Assembly (NCBI RefSeq): GCF_002608075.1
Contig: NZ_LAHA01000006.1
Location: 22,711-86,710 of the forward strand
Reading direction: 5' to 3'
DNA from: Nostoc linckia z4
GTDB taxonomy: Bacteria; Cyanobacteriota; Cyanobacteriia; Cyanobacteriales; Nostocaceae
Length of the DNA stretch: 64,000 bases
Part shown: piece by piece, positions 42,447 through 52,358 of the stretch
How the letters are laid out: every line of letters begins with the position of its first letter
Position numbering within the stretch: position 1 is the first letter of the stretch
The notes under the pieces: model-generated
What the model was told of the DNA's origin: nothing
Seen by the model: the letters and a program-made list of their open reading frames with translations, nothing else
The model's database searches: none
Program-made: the position numbers and the translations under genes

Positions 42447-43631
42447 TTAGGAATCTCCACGATTACTAAATGGCAACTCTGCATTAATCGCCTCAATCTC
42501 CTGTTGTTCGAGTTGATTTACTTCTTTAATATAGGGGCGGAGAATTTGTCCTAAACGATTATTGTAAAAGCGGTGCAGACTGTGATTGGGCATGGCGGGG
42601 AAGCCACGCCGTTTTTTATGGCGTCCACCAGCGCCAGGGTCAAAAATTTGGATGTTGTTAGCGATCGCCCACTCAATCGGTGCATAATAACAAGCATCAA
42701 AATGCAGACAATCTATTTCTTGAAAACTTCCCCAATACCTGCCATAGAGTTTGTCTTCTTTAAACAAACAAAAGGACATTCCTAAAGGATAAGAATTATC
42801 TTCTTCGCTATATGCGGCAAAAAACAAAACTCGATGGCGATAATCAGTCTCTAGTTGTTCAAAAAACCTCTGTGTCAGGTATTTGCTACCCCACCAGCCA
42901 AATTTATCACAGGTGTCTGTATAAAACTCATACATCAAACGAAAGCAAGATGAAGGAATGCGATCCCCAGTTAATGGTTGCAATCGTAAACCTGCTTTTT
43001 CCACAGCTTTCCGTTCGCGTTTGATATTGCGACGTTGATTAGCATTAAATACTTGCAAATAGTCATCAAAAGTTTTAAAACCAGAATTTTCCCAAATGAA
43101 GCTGTGGTGCAACCAACTCGTAAAACCATGCCGTTCTAACATCGGCCGCCATTGGGGATCGACAAAGAGAAAATGACAACCAGAGATGCGATTTTTAGCG
43201 CAGAAAGTGTCAATTTCATGCACAATTATCGCTGTAATTTCTTCTTCATCTTCTCCTGGGGCAATTAAAAACCGATAACCCTCAGCGGGGGTAAATGGTG
43301 TCATTCCCAGCAGTTTGGGATAATAGCGTATGCCAATGCGATCGCTTAACTCTGCCCATTGATGATCGAAGACAAACTCACCAGAACTATGTCCTTTGAG
43401 ATAAAGAGGGGCCGCAGCAATCAGTGTTCTGTCTCGCCACAACGTCAAATGATTGGGCAACCAACCAGTTTTAGGTGTAGCACTGTGGGAAGTTTCAAGA
43501 TTATTCAGCCACTCCCACTCTAAAAATGGTGTTTTGAGTGGTACAGCCAAAGCATTCCAGGCATCTTGCGGTACTTCGGCGATTTTGTCCGTCCAAAGAA
43601 CAGAATAGCGGGGTTTGAGTTGTTCCACCAT
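42447..43631 (-). CDS. FemAB/GNAT-like protein of the COG3146 (DUF482) family
   Basis: 394 residues from the ATG at 43631 (MVEQLKPRYSVLWTDKIAEV); upstream frame is translated STRR. Family features: WNALAVPLKTPFLEWEWLNNLE near the N-terminus, SCHFLFVDPQW-type strand, QRRNIKRERKAVEKAGL, and FDPGAGGRHKKRRGF near the C-terminus. The fold is that of FemAB/GNAT aminoacyl or acyl transferases, often annotated as peptidoglycan-related; the substrate is unproven. Stands between a MITE-like element and an STRR cluster. Confidence 0.82.
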   Translation of the reverse strand: MVEQLKPRYSVLWTDKIAEVPQDAWNALAVPLKTPFLEWEWLNNLETSHSATPKTGWLPNHLTLWRDRTLIAAAPLYLKGHSSGEFVFDHQWAELSDRIGIRYYPKLLGMTPFTPAEGYRFLIAPGEDEEEITAIIVHEIDTFCAKNRISGCHFLFVDPQWRPMLERHGFTSWLHHSFIWENSGFKTFDDYLQVFNANQRRNIKRERKAVEKAGLRLQPLTGDRIPSSCFRLMYEFYTDTCDKFGWWGSKYLTQRFFEQLETDYRHRVLFFAAYSEEDNSYPLGMSFCLFKEDKLYGRYWGSFQEIDCLHFDACYYAPIEWAIANNIQIFDPGAGGRHKKRRGFPAMPNHSLHRFYNNRLGQILRPYIKEVNQLEQQEIEAINAELPFSNRGDS

Positions 43632-43649
43632 TGTGTCAGTTGTTAAGAG

Positions 43650-43800
43650 AGTAGGGCATGGGGCATTGGGTATGGGGCATTGGGTATGAGAAGAGGACAA
43701 GGGAAGGGGGACAAGGAGGACAAGGTAGCAATCTTTGTCCCTTGTCTCCCCGATCTCCCCATCTCCCCATACCCCATGCCCCATTCCCCATACCCAATTC
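43650..43800. repeat. STRR cluster upstream of the COG3146 gene
   Basis: GGGCATGGGGCATTGGGTAT units, a GGGGGACAAGGAGGACAAGG stretch, then CCCCATCTCCCCATACCCCA units in the opposite sense. A fold-back arrangement like that at 15656-15815. Confidence 0.85.
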
Positions 43801-43825
43801 CTTAATTAGCCTAATCTAAGAAAGC

Positions 43826-44647
43826 TCATCGTTGCAGGCGATAGTGCAAAAATACTTCTTGCTCGACTGTATTAACTTCTATAAGCTGCAATTTGGGAGC
43901 TAAATCAGATAAAAATCCTTGTCCGTCTACCGGTGTGGGTGCGTCAGTACCGCCTAAAATCAATGGACAAACAGTCAACCATAATTCATCGATTAAATCT
44001 AATTGCAGTAAGGAAGCTACCAATTGACCGCCACCTAAAACCACTAAGCGTGTTATATGTAGAGTGGCTAGATGCTTCAAAGCTGTGGAAATATCAATTT
44101 CTCCCGTTGGTGTTTCAAAAACCAGAATCCGCTCAAATTTTGGAGTATACTCCTTTGCTGAGGTTTGGGAGATGCCATTTTGCCGTGGTTTTGAGAGTTC
44201 TTGTAAGTGCCACCCTTCTGGGGAACCAGTGCCATTTTCCTCTTTCTTCAGTTCAGGCAAGTGGTCTGTAAGTGTATTTTCGCATTGATTCCAGGAAGCT
44301 GCTCCCGCCATCGTCGTCAATAACCAGCGTTGAACTGGTTGCTTAAAAAAGCTAATTTCCGGATTGAGGTTTCCAGAATGTGTAATCACTATATGAATTG
44401 GCTGGAGGGGTTTAACCCCTTGTGCCCGACATTGCAATAAGTTCGGATCTGATATTGTAAGTGTTGTTCCGTAGGCACTTAGAGTACCAGCACCGAATAA
44501 AACGGCATCAGAGGCAGCGATTTGTTTTTCTAAGTGCGCTTTATCAGCCCTTGAACCAAACCGAGCAGGCGATCGCCTATAATCTGCTATCTTGCCATCT
44601 GCACTCATCGCTAAAACAACTGTAGTATGAGGACGATGTTGCAGCAT
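43826..44647 (-). CDS. RibD C-terminal-type reductase (dihydrofolate reductase fold)
   Basis: 273 residues. RPHTTVVLAMSADGKIADYR, DAVLFGAGTL and TRLVVLGGGQLVASLLQLDL match the RibD reductase domain, which reduces the ribosyl group of the pyrimidine intermediate of riboflavin synthesis with NADPH. There is no deaminase domain, so it would act with a separate deaminase or on another substrate. Between QRWLLTTMAGAASW and FERILVFET there is an unusually polar stretch of about 50 residues (KKEENGTGSPEGWHLQELSK) that looks like an insertion. Confidence 0.8.
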   Translation of the reverse strand: MLQHRPHTTVVLAMSADGKIADYRRSPARFGSRADKAHLEKQIAASDAVLFGAGTLSAYGTTLTISDPNLLQCRAQGVKPLQPIHIVITHSGNLNPEISFFKQPVQRWLLTTMAGAASWNQCENTLTDHLPELKKEENGTGSPEGWHLQELSKPRQNGISQTSAKEYTPKFERILVFETPTGEIDISTALKHLATLHITRLVVLGGGQLVASLLQLDLIDELWLTVCPLILGGTDAPTPVDGQGFLSDLAPKLQLIEVNTVEQEVFLHYRLQR

Positions 44648-45077
44648 TCAATTACTTTCACAATTTTCGTGTTTTGCTTTAAAGTGTGTAGGTGGAAAAA
44701 AATTCCTCCCTACAAACTACTATTTCACTATTTAAACCGCGTCTACTTTGAAACCCTGAATTTTTTTCAAAATCAAGTTTTATCTCCCAATTGTAGACTC
44801 TTTCTCGTTCTTGGTTTCCCGTTCGCTGTTCACTTTTGAAAAACTCCTCTTCTCAACTTGAATGAAGTTTAACTACTGTATTCATATGCAACATAAATCG
44901 TTTTTAAATCCACCGTATATAACTTTTGGTATACTAGGTTTCTTTTTCAACTATAACAATTTGTTATTTTTAAACATTGAAAATAAAGTTATGATAACAT
45001 GATGAAATGTCTCATTTAGCCGATCTAAGTTGCATATCTTTGCTTTTACGGTTTGCAGATGCAAAGTGAGACAGTCG
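44648..45077. other. Intergenic region without recognised gene
   Basis: About 430 bp, very AT-rich, between divergent genes. A 70-codon open frame exists but is low-complexity. No repeats or hairpins of note. Confidence 0.5.
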
Positions 45078-47219
45078 ATGACTAATTCCCGCCAATCATC
45101 CTTTCGCCGAATTTTAGTAACGAGAATATTGCTTTTATTCGTCCCAGTTTTGCTTGTAGGTGAAATTGTGGCTTTGAATAAAGCACGTACTAGCCTATTG
45201 GCAACTGCCCGTCAGAATTTAACAGAAAGCGCTATTAGTAAAGCTGAGAAAACTGTAGATGCCATCACTCTATTAAAAGCGCATTTGCTCAGTGTCAGTA
45301 AAACCACAGTAATTCCCTCAAACTTGCCCATAAATGAAGAGGAAGAAATTCTCAAGCAACTAAGGCAACGACTCCCAGCAAGTATTGAGTGCGTCCAATT
45401 AACAGAAGTCGTCAATCAGAAAATAATTGCCAGTGATTGCGGCGATGAAGTAATTGGAGAATTAAAATTTCCTTTGCCTAATGACGGAGTTGATGTTAAA
45501 GCAGTCTTTCCGCCAAAATCAGGAATGACTGGTAAAAGAAACAGTCAAAATCAGCTGCAATTAGTCTTATCTGCACCAGTTAGCGATCGCCGAACAAATT
45601 TAGTTTACAGTTTAAGTATTAAATCAAGACTCTATCAACAAACCAAAAATCGGCCGGGATCGCTTACAGGTGCAATGGTAGTGATTGCCGAAGATGGTAC
45701 AATTTTGGCGCATCCATTAACAGGTTGGGTAGGAACTAATATCGAACAGCATTCAAATGCTTCCCAACTCAAAAGCATAATCAAAAATGCAATTGCTGGA
45801 CGCAACGATTCCATAAATTTATCATTTAAGGAACAAGACAAAGAACAAGAATTAGTAGCTGGCTATACAGCGATCCCTAATCCACTCAGTCAACAACAAC
45901 AGCAAAAATGGATAATTTTAGCTGTCACCACAGTTGATAATGCCCTTTTTGGTTTAGAAGAAATCAAACTCATCCTCATTGTTTTAACAGTTGGTTTAAT
46001 AGGTGCAAGTTTATTAGCATCTTTATATCTAGCTCCTTACTTGGCAAGTCCTGTAGAAGAATTACGAGATTACGCTCTCAATATTCACTCTCACCACGCT
46101 GCACAACCAGTTCCTCGCAACTTCAAAATCCGAGAATTTGACCAACTAGCTCAAGCACTAGACCAAATGGTGCAACGGCTAAAAGCTGGGTCAGAAGAAC
46201 TAGAAACCGCTTGGAAAGAAGCAAAAAGCGCTAACCAAGTTAAAAGTCAGTTTTTGGCTACAACTTCCCACGAATTGAGAAACCCATTGAATATTATTAT
46301 TAACTGTATTCGCTTGGTTGCAGATGGTTTATGTGATGACCGAGAAGAAGAACTAGAGTTTCTCAAACGTGCAGATGAAACAGCAATTCACCTGCTAGGA
46401 ATTATTAATGATTTACTCGATATTTCTAAAATTGAAGCGGGGAAACTTTCAGTAGTTACAGCACCTCTTGACTTACGACAATTATTACTAGAGGTGATTA
46501 ACTTACAATCAGTTAATGTTCAACAAAAAGGCTTGCAATTGAAATGTGAGTTAGGTACTGAACCGATACCAATTAACGCAGATGCAGTAAAACTCAAGCA
46601 GGTGTTAATTAATGTTATCGGTAACGCCACCAAATTCACTGACAGTGGAAGCATTACCATCACTACAGACATTGAATATAGTAATGGTAAATCTCAAGCA
46701 GTAGTGTTTGTTAAAGATACAGGTATAGGTATCGATCCCGCACAACAGCACAAATTATTTCGCCCCTTTGTAATGGTGAATGGCGTAACCACACGTCAGT
46801 ATGAAGGTACTGGACTGGGGCTAGCAATTTCACGTAACTTAATCGAACTCATGGGAGGTACCATCACTCTTGAAAGTGTGGGACTTCATCAAGGTACAAC
46901 AGTCAAGATTACCTTACCTTTGATTGATATTTCTCTGTTACCTATTTCTCACAAACAAGGAAATGCAGGCGATATTGGATTTTCCTCTGGAAACGAGGGG
47001 GTAAAGGTAGGCCGTCAACCTCATCCACAGGAGTCAGAAAGAGTTGTAGCAGTGGGGAGCAGCAAAACCCAGAAAGTACAGACAAACAAAAATAACTCCC
47101 CAAACCTTCAGCAGCTACCTGGTAAAGAGATTTATCAAATTAGTCTTTCACCCCAGCAAACTATCCTGCTCAGTCTCCCAAAAGGAGGGGTTTATGCAAA
47201 TGGGACTTCTCAAAGGTGA
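45078..47219 (+). CDS. Membrane sensor histidine kinase
   Basis: 713 residues from the ATG at 45078. First membrane helix (VTRILLLFVPVLLVGEIVAL), an extracytoplasmic sensor region of about 270 residues with a Cache-like core (GAMVVIAEDGTILAHPLTGW), a second membrane helix (IVLTVGLIGASLLASLYLAP), a HAMP linker, then HisKA (TTSHELRNPLN, phospho-acceptor His) and HATPase_c with VIGNATKF (N box), DTGIGI (G1) and GTGLGLAISR (G2). After the kinase core comes a 100-residue low-complexity tail. No response regulator is adjacent; the ligand is unknown. Confidence 0.93.
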   Translation: MTNSRQSSFRRILVTRILLLFVPVLLVGEIVALNKARTSLLATARQNLTESAISKAEKTVDAITLLKAHLLSVSKTTVIPSNLPINEEEEILKQLRQRLPASIECVQLTEVVNQKIIASDCGDEVIGELKFPLPNDGVDVKAVFPPKSGMTGKRNSQNQLQLVLSAPVSDRRTNLVYSLSIKSRLYQQTKNRPGSLTGAMVVIAEDGTILAHPLTGWVGTNIEQHSNASQLKSIIKNAIAGRNDSINLSFKEQDKEQELVAGYTAIPNPLSQQQQQKWIILAVTTVDNALFGLEEIKLILIVLTVGLIGASLLASLYLAPYLASPVEELRDYALNIHSHHAAQPVPRNFKIREFDQLAQALDQMVQRLKAGSEELETAWKEAKSANQVKSQFLATTSHELRNPLNIIINCIRLVADGLCDDREEELEFLKRADETAIHLLGIINDLLDISKIEAGKLSVVTAPLDLRQLLLEVINLQSVNVQQKGLQLKCELGTEPIPINADAVKLKQVLINVIGNATKFTDSGSITITTDIEYSNGKSQAVVFVKDTGIGIDPAQQHKLFRPFVMVNGVTTRQYEGTGLGLAISRNLIELMGGTITLESVGLHQGTTVKITLPLIDISLLPISHKQGNAGDIGFSSGNEGVKVGRQPHPQESERVVAVGSSKTQKVQTNKNNSPNLQQLPGKEIYQISLSPQQTILLSLPKGGVYANGTSQR

Positions 47220-47325
47220 GACAATTTTAGATTTTGGATACTTCGACAGGCTCAGTACAAGTTTTGGATTTTGGATTTGTTTGGCCCTATCTGCTGGCGT
47301 TAGGCTATTTAGTCATTCTCCTTGG

Positions 47326-48579
47326 CTATTGGTTGAGAAAAACAACTTTACCGTCTTCTTTAAGAGATACCGTCAAAGCTGCAAGGATTTCTACTAACTG
47401 CGTCCCGACCCAGCCAGAAGAAATTTCTGAGGGGGTATTGTTAAGAATAGAGACAACAAAGCGATCGCAAACCCGTTGTAAAGGTTCTCCTGGTTCTAAT
47501 TCCAGCATCACCTGACTTTGATTCACAGGAATAAATTGGTTACCTTGTTGTTCAAACTCCCCATGTAGCAGGGTTAGAGGTGAAGATAGTGACAATTCAT
47601 CAAAAATTAAACTACCACGACTGCCTACAATCCCCAATCGTCGCTGCTTATCGGGATTGAGCCAGCACAAGTGAATATAAGCTTGAAAGTTATCTGGGTA
47701 TGTCAGTGTTATCCATACTAAGTCAGCTAGTCCTTGGGACGGAGACACGGAGACACCGAGAGAAGTCACAGCCCCGGCTTGGGACGGAGACACGGAGACA
47801 CGGGGACGCGGTGAGGAAGTTGGAGTATTCTCTACCAGACGCTGCGCGTTCGCGAAGCGTTCCGCAGGAAAGGCGGTTTCCGTCGAGTCCAAACTTCCGA
47901 ACTCGAAGGGGGACGCACAGAGTAATTTTTCTGTGTCCCCGCTTCTCCCACTGTCCGCGTCTTCCCCCACTGCTCCCTGTAGCCATACCATACCCTTTGC
48001 CTGTACTTTCACAGGGGATTGACCCAACCAAGTGTTAAAAATAGCAATATCGTGAATCGCTAAGTCCCATAAAGCATCAACATCTTGGCGCACAGGGCCT
48101 AAATGGGTGCGGGTAGCGTAGCCATAGCGCAAATCCCCTAATTTACCGGCTTGAACTACAGTTTGTCCCCGCTCAACTGCTGGGTGGAATAAATAGGTGT
48201 GGTCAACCATCAGTATTAAATTATGCTGCTCTGCTAACTGGCAAAGCTCCCGGCATTCTGCTGGGTCGAGAGTTAGGGGTTTTTCTGCCAAAACATGGTA
48301 TCCCTGTTGCAGAGCGTCTTGAATTAAAGCATAGTGAGTGCTAGCTGGAGTAGCGATCGCCACTGCTGTCAGCCCTGGCACTTGCTTCAAATCCTGCCAT
48401 TGTGTTGTTAATATTACATCCTCATTTAAATTAAACTGCTGTTTTACCCCTGTCAATCTTTCTGGATGCGGGTCTACCACAGCAATCACACTGACGGATG
48501 GATGTGCTAAAAAATTTCGTAATAAATGCACACCCCAACGCCCAACTCCGATAACAGCGATTTTAATTTGATTTGTCAT
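47326..48579 (-). CDS. Gfo/Idh/MocA family oxidoreductase with repeat-derived insertion
   Basis: 417 residues. The N-terminal Rossmann fold with IGVGRWGVHLLRNF, then AIATPASTHY and AEKPLTLDPAEC (the conserved EKP), identify an NAD(P)-dependent sugar or cyclitol dehydrogenase. LWDLAIHDIAIFNTWLG carries the DLxxHD-like catalytic motif. Residues about 202-287 (from EDADSGRSGD to SVSPSQGLA) are encoded by dispersed repeats and interrupt the C-terminal alpha/beta domain before DLVWITLTYPD. Without the insert the protein would have a normal length near 335. The substrate is unknown. Confidence 0.87.
   Translation of the reverse strand: MTNQIKIAVIGVGRWGVHLLRNFLAHPSVSVIAVVDPHPERLTGVKQQFNLNEDVILTTQWQDLKQVPGLTAVAIATPASTHYALIQDALQQGYHVLAEKPLTLDPAECRELCQLAEQHNLILMVDHTYLFHPAVERGQTVVQAGKLGDLRYGYATRTHLGPVRQDVDALWDLAIHDIAIFNTWLGQSPVKVQAKGMVWLQGAVGEDADSGRSGDTEKLLCASPFEFGSLDSTETAFPAERFANAQRLVENTPTSSPRPRVSVSPSQAGAVTSLGVSVSPSQGLADLVWITLTYPDNFQAYIHLCWLNPDKQRRLGIVGSRGSLIFDELSLSSPLTLLHGEFEQQGNQFIPVNQSQVMLELEPGEPLQRVCDRFVVSILNNTPSEISSGWVGTQLVEILAALTVSLKEDGKVVFLNQ
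47730..47975. repeat. Cluster of dispersed repeats inside the oxidoreductase gene
   Basis: Two copies, 45 bp apart (47733 and 47778), of CTTGGGACGGAGACACGGAG, then an SDR-like segment GCGTTCGCGAAGCGTTCCGC (about 47845), then a GGGGACGCACAGAG/TTCTGTGTCCCC hairpin (about 47910-47940). All are in frame with the host gene and introduce no stop codon. Confidence 0.85.
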
Positions 48580-48669
48580 TTTTTATTTAGTCATTAGTTA
48601 TTAGTCATTGGGTGTGGGGGATGTTGACTGTTGACTGATGACCAGGGACACTCAGAGTTATTATTCTTC

Positions 48670-48706
48670 CATGCCCCATGCCCCATGCCCCATGCCCCAT
48701 GCCCAA
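48670..48706. repeat. CATGCCC heptamer array
   Basis: At least five consecutive CATGCCC heptamers between rnc and the oxidoreductase gene; a textbook STRR. Confidence 0.9.
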
Positions 48707-48749
48707 TAACAACCATCTGAATTATTAATTTAATTCAAATCTTTTGAGT

Positions 48750-49469
48750 TCAGGGTTTTTCCTGATTTGTAATTGCTAAAAAAGCTACTTTAGCTGCTGC
48801 TTGTTCGGCGGTTTTGATTGAGCGTCCTTTACCTTGTCCGAGCATGTTTCCGTGTAGCCAGACTTCAGCAACGAAACGTTCTTGGTTGCGGTGGGGTTGA
48901 TTGACTTCTACAACTCGGTATTCTGGTAAAACTTTAAATTGTGCCTGTGTCCATTCTTGTAGAGCAGCTTTGTAATTAAGCCTAGCTGGATCGAGGCGAA
49001 TTTCTGCGGCTAGTTGTTGAAAGTGGGGATCTAGCCAAGGGCGAATCAGTTCTAGATTTTGAGTACTTAAGTAAAGCGCACCCAAAACTGCTTCAAAAGC
49101 ATCAGCTAGTCGTGACTCTTGACCAACTTTATCAGCCGTAGCACTGCCAGCAACTAGCAAATATAGCTCCAAACCATATTCTCTAGCTAATTGGGCGAGA
49201 ATGCGATCGCTCACCAACACCGAACGAATTGCCGCAAAATCCCCCACTGGACAATCTGGGTAATTTTCCCACAACACCACAGCTGACACTAGCCTTACCA
49301 CTGCGTCACCAACAAACTCCAACTGTTCATAATTTGCTGAGTCAGAAACAGTGGGATGAGTTAGCGCTAAGTCCAATAGTTGCCATTTGATTGGTGCTTG
49401 TGCAGACAAACCAAATTTTTTGACTAAGCTTTCGAGTTGTCGTTGACGGCGTGGATAAACTAGGGTCAT
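48750..49469 (-). CDS. rnc: Ribonuclease III
   Basis: 239 residues. The RNase III signature is EQLEFVGDAVVRL with the catalytic Glu and Asp; DAFEAVLGALYLS gives the second acidic set. A C-terminal double-stranded RNA-binding domain follows (NYKAALQEWTQAQFKVLPEY, GQGKGRSIKTAEQAAAKVA). The enzyme cuts double-stranded RNA in rRNA processing and antisense control. The spelling NYEQLEF with Gln in place of Arg/Lys is typical of cyanobacterial forms. No era or other partner adjoins it. Confidence 0.93.
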   Translation of the reverse strand: MTLVYPRRQRQLESLVKKFGLSAQAPIKWQLLDLALTHPTVSDSANYEQLEFVGDAVVRLVSAVVLWENYPDCPVGDFAAIRSVLVSDRILAQLAREYGLELYLLVAGSATADKVGQESRLADAFEAVLGALYLSTQNLELIRPWLDPHFQQLAAEIRLDPARLNYKAALQEWTQAQFKVLPEYRVVEVNQPHRNQERFVAEVWLHGNMLGQGKGRSIKTAEQAAAKVAFLAITNQEKP

Positions 49470-50029
49470 CAGTTCTTAGTCAAGAGTGATTAGTGATTAG
49501 TTATTGCTCATTGATAAATCAAGAGAAAATCCGTAATCAGTAGGCTAATGTCCAGATTAATGATATTACAAGCATTCGAGATTACTTTTTTTCAAAAGTA
49601 CAAATTAATCGTATATCTTGAGCGATCGAATGGTGCTACAAGTAATATATGTAGTACGTTTTTGGTACAAATTAGCTATTAATCAGTTTACTCAAAATTG
49701 CTCTAGCCTGTATGTGTCTAGCTTGATGTTGTCTCAAAAAGTCTGCAACTAATACCAATTATCGAAAATCAAGCAACAGATACAAACCCGGCAACATAGC
49801 AAAGCTTTCATACTGTATCCATTTACCAGTTTTATTAAGATAAGTTACAAAAAATTATTCTTTAAGTAACTTAACTACAAGCTAGAGTTAATACAAGTTA
49901 AGCCCAATTTATACATACTGATGTTTAGCTACTAATTTACGCCTGATGTGAATCAAAAAATACTATGTTCCCATAAGTGTTTCGAGCCATTACTATGGCA
50001 ATAAATTTTCTAAATTTAATTATTAAAAA
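49470..50029. other. 560-bp intergenic region without recognised gene
   Basis: AT-rich, no repeat arrays and no coding frame of note. It lies downstream of the caspase-EAL gene and upstream of rnc. No clear terminator was found after the caspase-EAL stop. Confidence 0.5.
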
Positions 50030-52297
50030 TTATTCTCCTAATATCTGCTTTCTTAAAAAATCACTTTTTTCTTGAGATAATCGGTAAATTGTAGGTTCTG
50101 CTTTTCCAATTATATGACCTTGTACATAACTAATATTTAGATTTTTCAGTTGATTTAGTGTAACTGGTGAATTTTCATCTAATCCTTCAACAATTATACT
50201 TGCTGGATTTAATGGATTAGTTATTGAAACTATTTGTTGAACAAATTTAATAATAACATCAACTGTTTGATGATAGAGAATTTCACGGTCAATTTTTATA
50301 TAAGGTGGATTAAGTCCTGCTAATCGAGAAACTGACGCATAACCAACTCCAAAATCATCAATGCCAAATTTGATTTTTAGTTCCTGAACATATTTAGCCA
50401 ATATAATTCTAAATGTATCTAAAGGAGATTTAAGTTTAATTCCATCCTGATACATTGGCAAATCAACTTTTTCAGAAATTTCTAAAATTAGTTTTCTAGC
50501 TGGAATCTGATTGCTTATTCCCTCTTTAACAATCTCACGAACAGTTTTAAAATAGGCTGTTCGCATTAGAGACTCTGGATACACATTCACTGATAGAGGA
50601 AGTATTTCATGAGATCTACTTTGTTTTGCTTGAATCAATGCTTGTCTATAGCTATTAGCTGCAAGATTAAGAAGAAATTGGTCTAACTCAATTGTAAATT
50701 TACGTCCCCATAGTTCAGCAGCATAGAATAGATCAACAGGAGCAGTCAAGCTATCTGGATCGCGAGCAAGAGCTTCCCAACCACTAATTGAAAATGTATC
50801 TAAATCAAGAATAGGTTCAAAATATATAATAATTTTGGATAAACGATCGCAAAAAAGATTAAACCTTTTTTCATAGAAAGAAAAGGGAACAAAACCATAA
50901 CTTTTCTTTAAATTATCAAGAATTGCTGCTTCAACTCTTGAAGGATGTAAATACAAGTCCTGGCTAGCTATATAGAAAGTCGATATGATTGTACAGTAAG
51001 CATCACTAAGTAAATAAGAATCTTTTAATAAACCACAAACTAATATAAATTCATTATCTAAAGTATCTAAAGGTATCAATATAAAAGCTTTAGATACTGA
51101 TTCTTGTTCATCATAATGAATTCTATAAATTCCTTTACGATCGACACTAAAGATAGAACTAATGGGAATATTAGAAAGAATTTTGTGTTTGAGAATATCT
51201 GCATAAACATTATCATCAATAATCTGGCTGAAATTGCTTTGTGCTTTTACAGCCCAACTATTTTGATTTTTGGTGCGATGTATTAAAAACACTAAGTCTG
51301 CGTCTGAAGTTTGTCTAATAACTTCAAGAATATAGCTTTGAACTGTGGCTACTTTATCTTCAGTCTTACTAAATAAACCTTTAACAGAATATTCTCCTAA
51401 TCGTTCAGCTAATCTACTAATAAAAGATTCAAAAGGTTCTAATAAGCTTGGGATAGGATTATAATATCTAGTATTACTTGTATTTTTATAATCTTCTAAT
51501 TTAATTTCTCCTATATGAATTTTGGGCTGAATTGTTTCTAAAACTGGAACAGGCATAGATTTTGCTTTCGCTAATATAATTTCAAAGCCCTTATCTCTTA
51601 AGACAATGATTTTAGGAGTCATATTAGGAAGAACTTCTTGTATTTTGCTAGTAGCATACTCATGAAGCTCTAATATTGATACTTGTCCATCATTATTAAG
51701 ATCGCCTGCTCCTGTTTCTATACCTTCTACTAAATAATTTGTGTATACAGATAGCTCTAAGTTTTGCTGTTCAAAAGAATACTCAGTAGAGCTGGAAGAT
51801 GTCAGAACTACTCGTCCTTCTGAACCTAGTTGTCCTTGTAAATCAACGGAATTATCATTCTTAGCAGATAGAATTGGATCAAAGGCTCCACTAAAACAGC
51901 AGTCGAGTATGATTATCTGCCTCTTAGCACGGCTACGTTTCATTACTTCATGAATAAAGTTTGCAGGGACAGCAGTTGACCGTATTAATTCTCCCTTTGA
52001 GTTTTTCTTTGTTGTGCGAGTTGCAAAGTACAAATGACCGCTGTCATCCTTAATACCATGCCCAGAAAAATACAAAAGTATTAAATCTTCTTTAGTTCGC
52101 TCTGAGAAAAGTGCTTCAATTTCGTACTGCATTGTTTGAGGGTCAGGATTCTTTAGACTTTTTAGCTCATCAAAATCCCCCATGTCAGGGTCTTGCAAAA
52201 CCCGACGCAATGCTTCAATATCTTTCACCGCTGCTGGAAGAGGATTTAACCCAGGTTCATATTCATCGACTCCAATTAGCAATGCTATTTTTGCCAT
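50030..52297 (-). CDS. Caspase (orthocaspase)-EF-hand-EAL fusion protein
   Basis: 755 residues. Residues 1-245: caspase-like domain with YFSGHG (His80) and LDCCFSGA (Cys134), the catalytic dyad; within it a canonical EF-hand loop (residues 199-210, D.N.DG.VS..E) suggests calcium control. Residues about 310-455: poorly defined alpha/beta region, perhaps GAF-like. Residues about 475-750: EAL cyclic-di-GMP phosphodiesterase domain retaining E508 (EAL), N571, E606, D647/D648 (IDDFG), K668, E704 and Q726, so probably active. No signal peptide or membrane helix; soluble. It lies 61 bp after an EACC1-like gene on the same strand, an arrangement known for caspase-type conflict effectors. Inference: a regulated protease whose activity is tied to cyclic-di-GMP. 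Confidence 0.9.
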   Translation of the reverse strand: MAKIALLIGVDEYEPGLNPLPAAVKDIEALRRVLQDPDMGDFDELKSLKNPDPQTMQYEIEALFSERTKEDLILLYFSGHGIKDDSGHLYFATRTTKKNSKGELIRSTAVPANFIHEVMKRSRAKRQIIILDCCFSGAFDPILSAKNDNSVDLQGQLGSEGRVVLTSSSSTEYSFEQQNLELSVYTNYLVEGIETGAGDLNNDGQVSILELHEYATSKIQEVLPNMTPKIIVLRDKGFEIILAKAKSMPVPVLETIQPKIHIGEIKLEDYKNTSNTRYYNPIPSLLEPFESFISRLAERLGEYSVKGLFSKTEDKVATVQSYILEVIRQTSDADLVFLIHRTKNQNSWAVKAQSNFSQIIDDNVYADILKHKILSNIPISSIFSVDRKGIYRIHYDEQESVSKAFILIPLDTLDNEFILVCGLLKDSYLLSDAYCTIISTFYIASQDLYLHPSRVEAAILDNLKKSYGFVPFSFYEKRFNLFCDRLSKIIIYFEPILDLDTFSISGWEALARDPDSLTAPVDLFYAAELWGRKFTIELDQFLLNLAANSYRQALIQAKQSRSHEILPLSVNVYPESLMRTAYFKTVREIVKEGISNQIPARKLILEISEKVDLPMYQDGIKLKSPLDTFRIILAKYVQELKIKFGIDDFGVGYASVSRLAGLNPPYIKIDREILYHQTVDVIIKFVQQIVSITNPLNPASIIVEGLDENSPVTLNQLKNLNISYVQGHIIGKAEPTIYRLSQEKSDFLRKQILGE

Positions 52298-52358
52298 TCT
52301 AATATCTCTATCTTGTAGTAAAACTTTTAAAAATTATTTTTTATTTTTCATAACACTT

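Noticed and set aside
47234-47515. Plus-strand open frame with hydrophobic stretch after the histidine kinase
   Set aside because: Starts in a dispersed repeat (TTCGACAGGCTCAGTACAAG), overlaps the oxidoreductase 3' end antisense, and matches no family I know.
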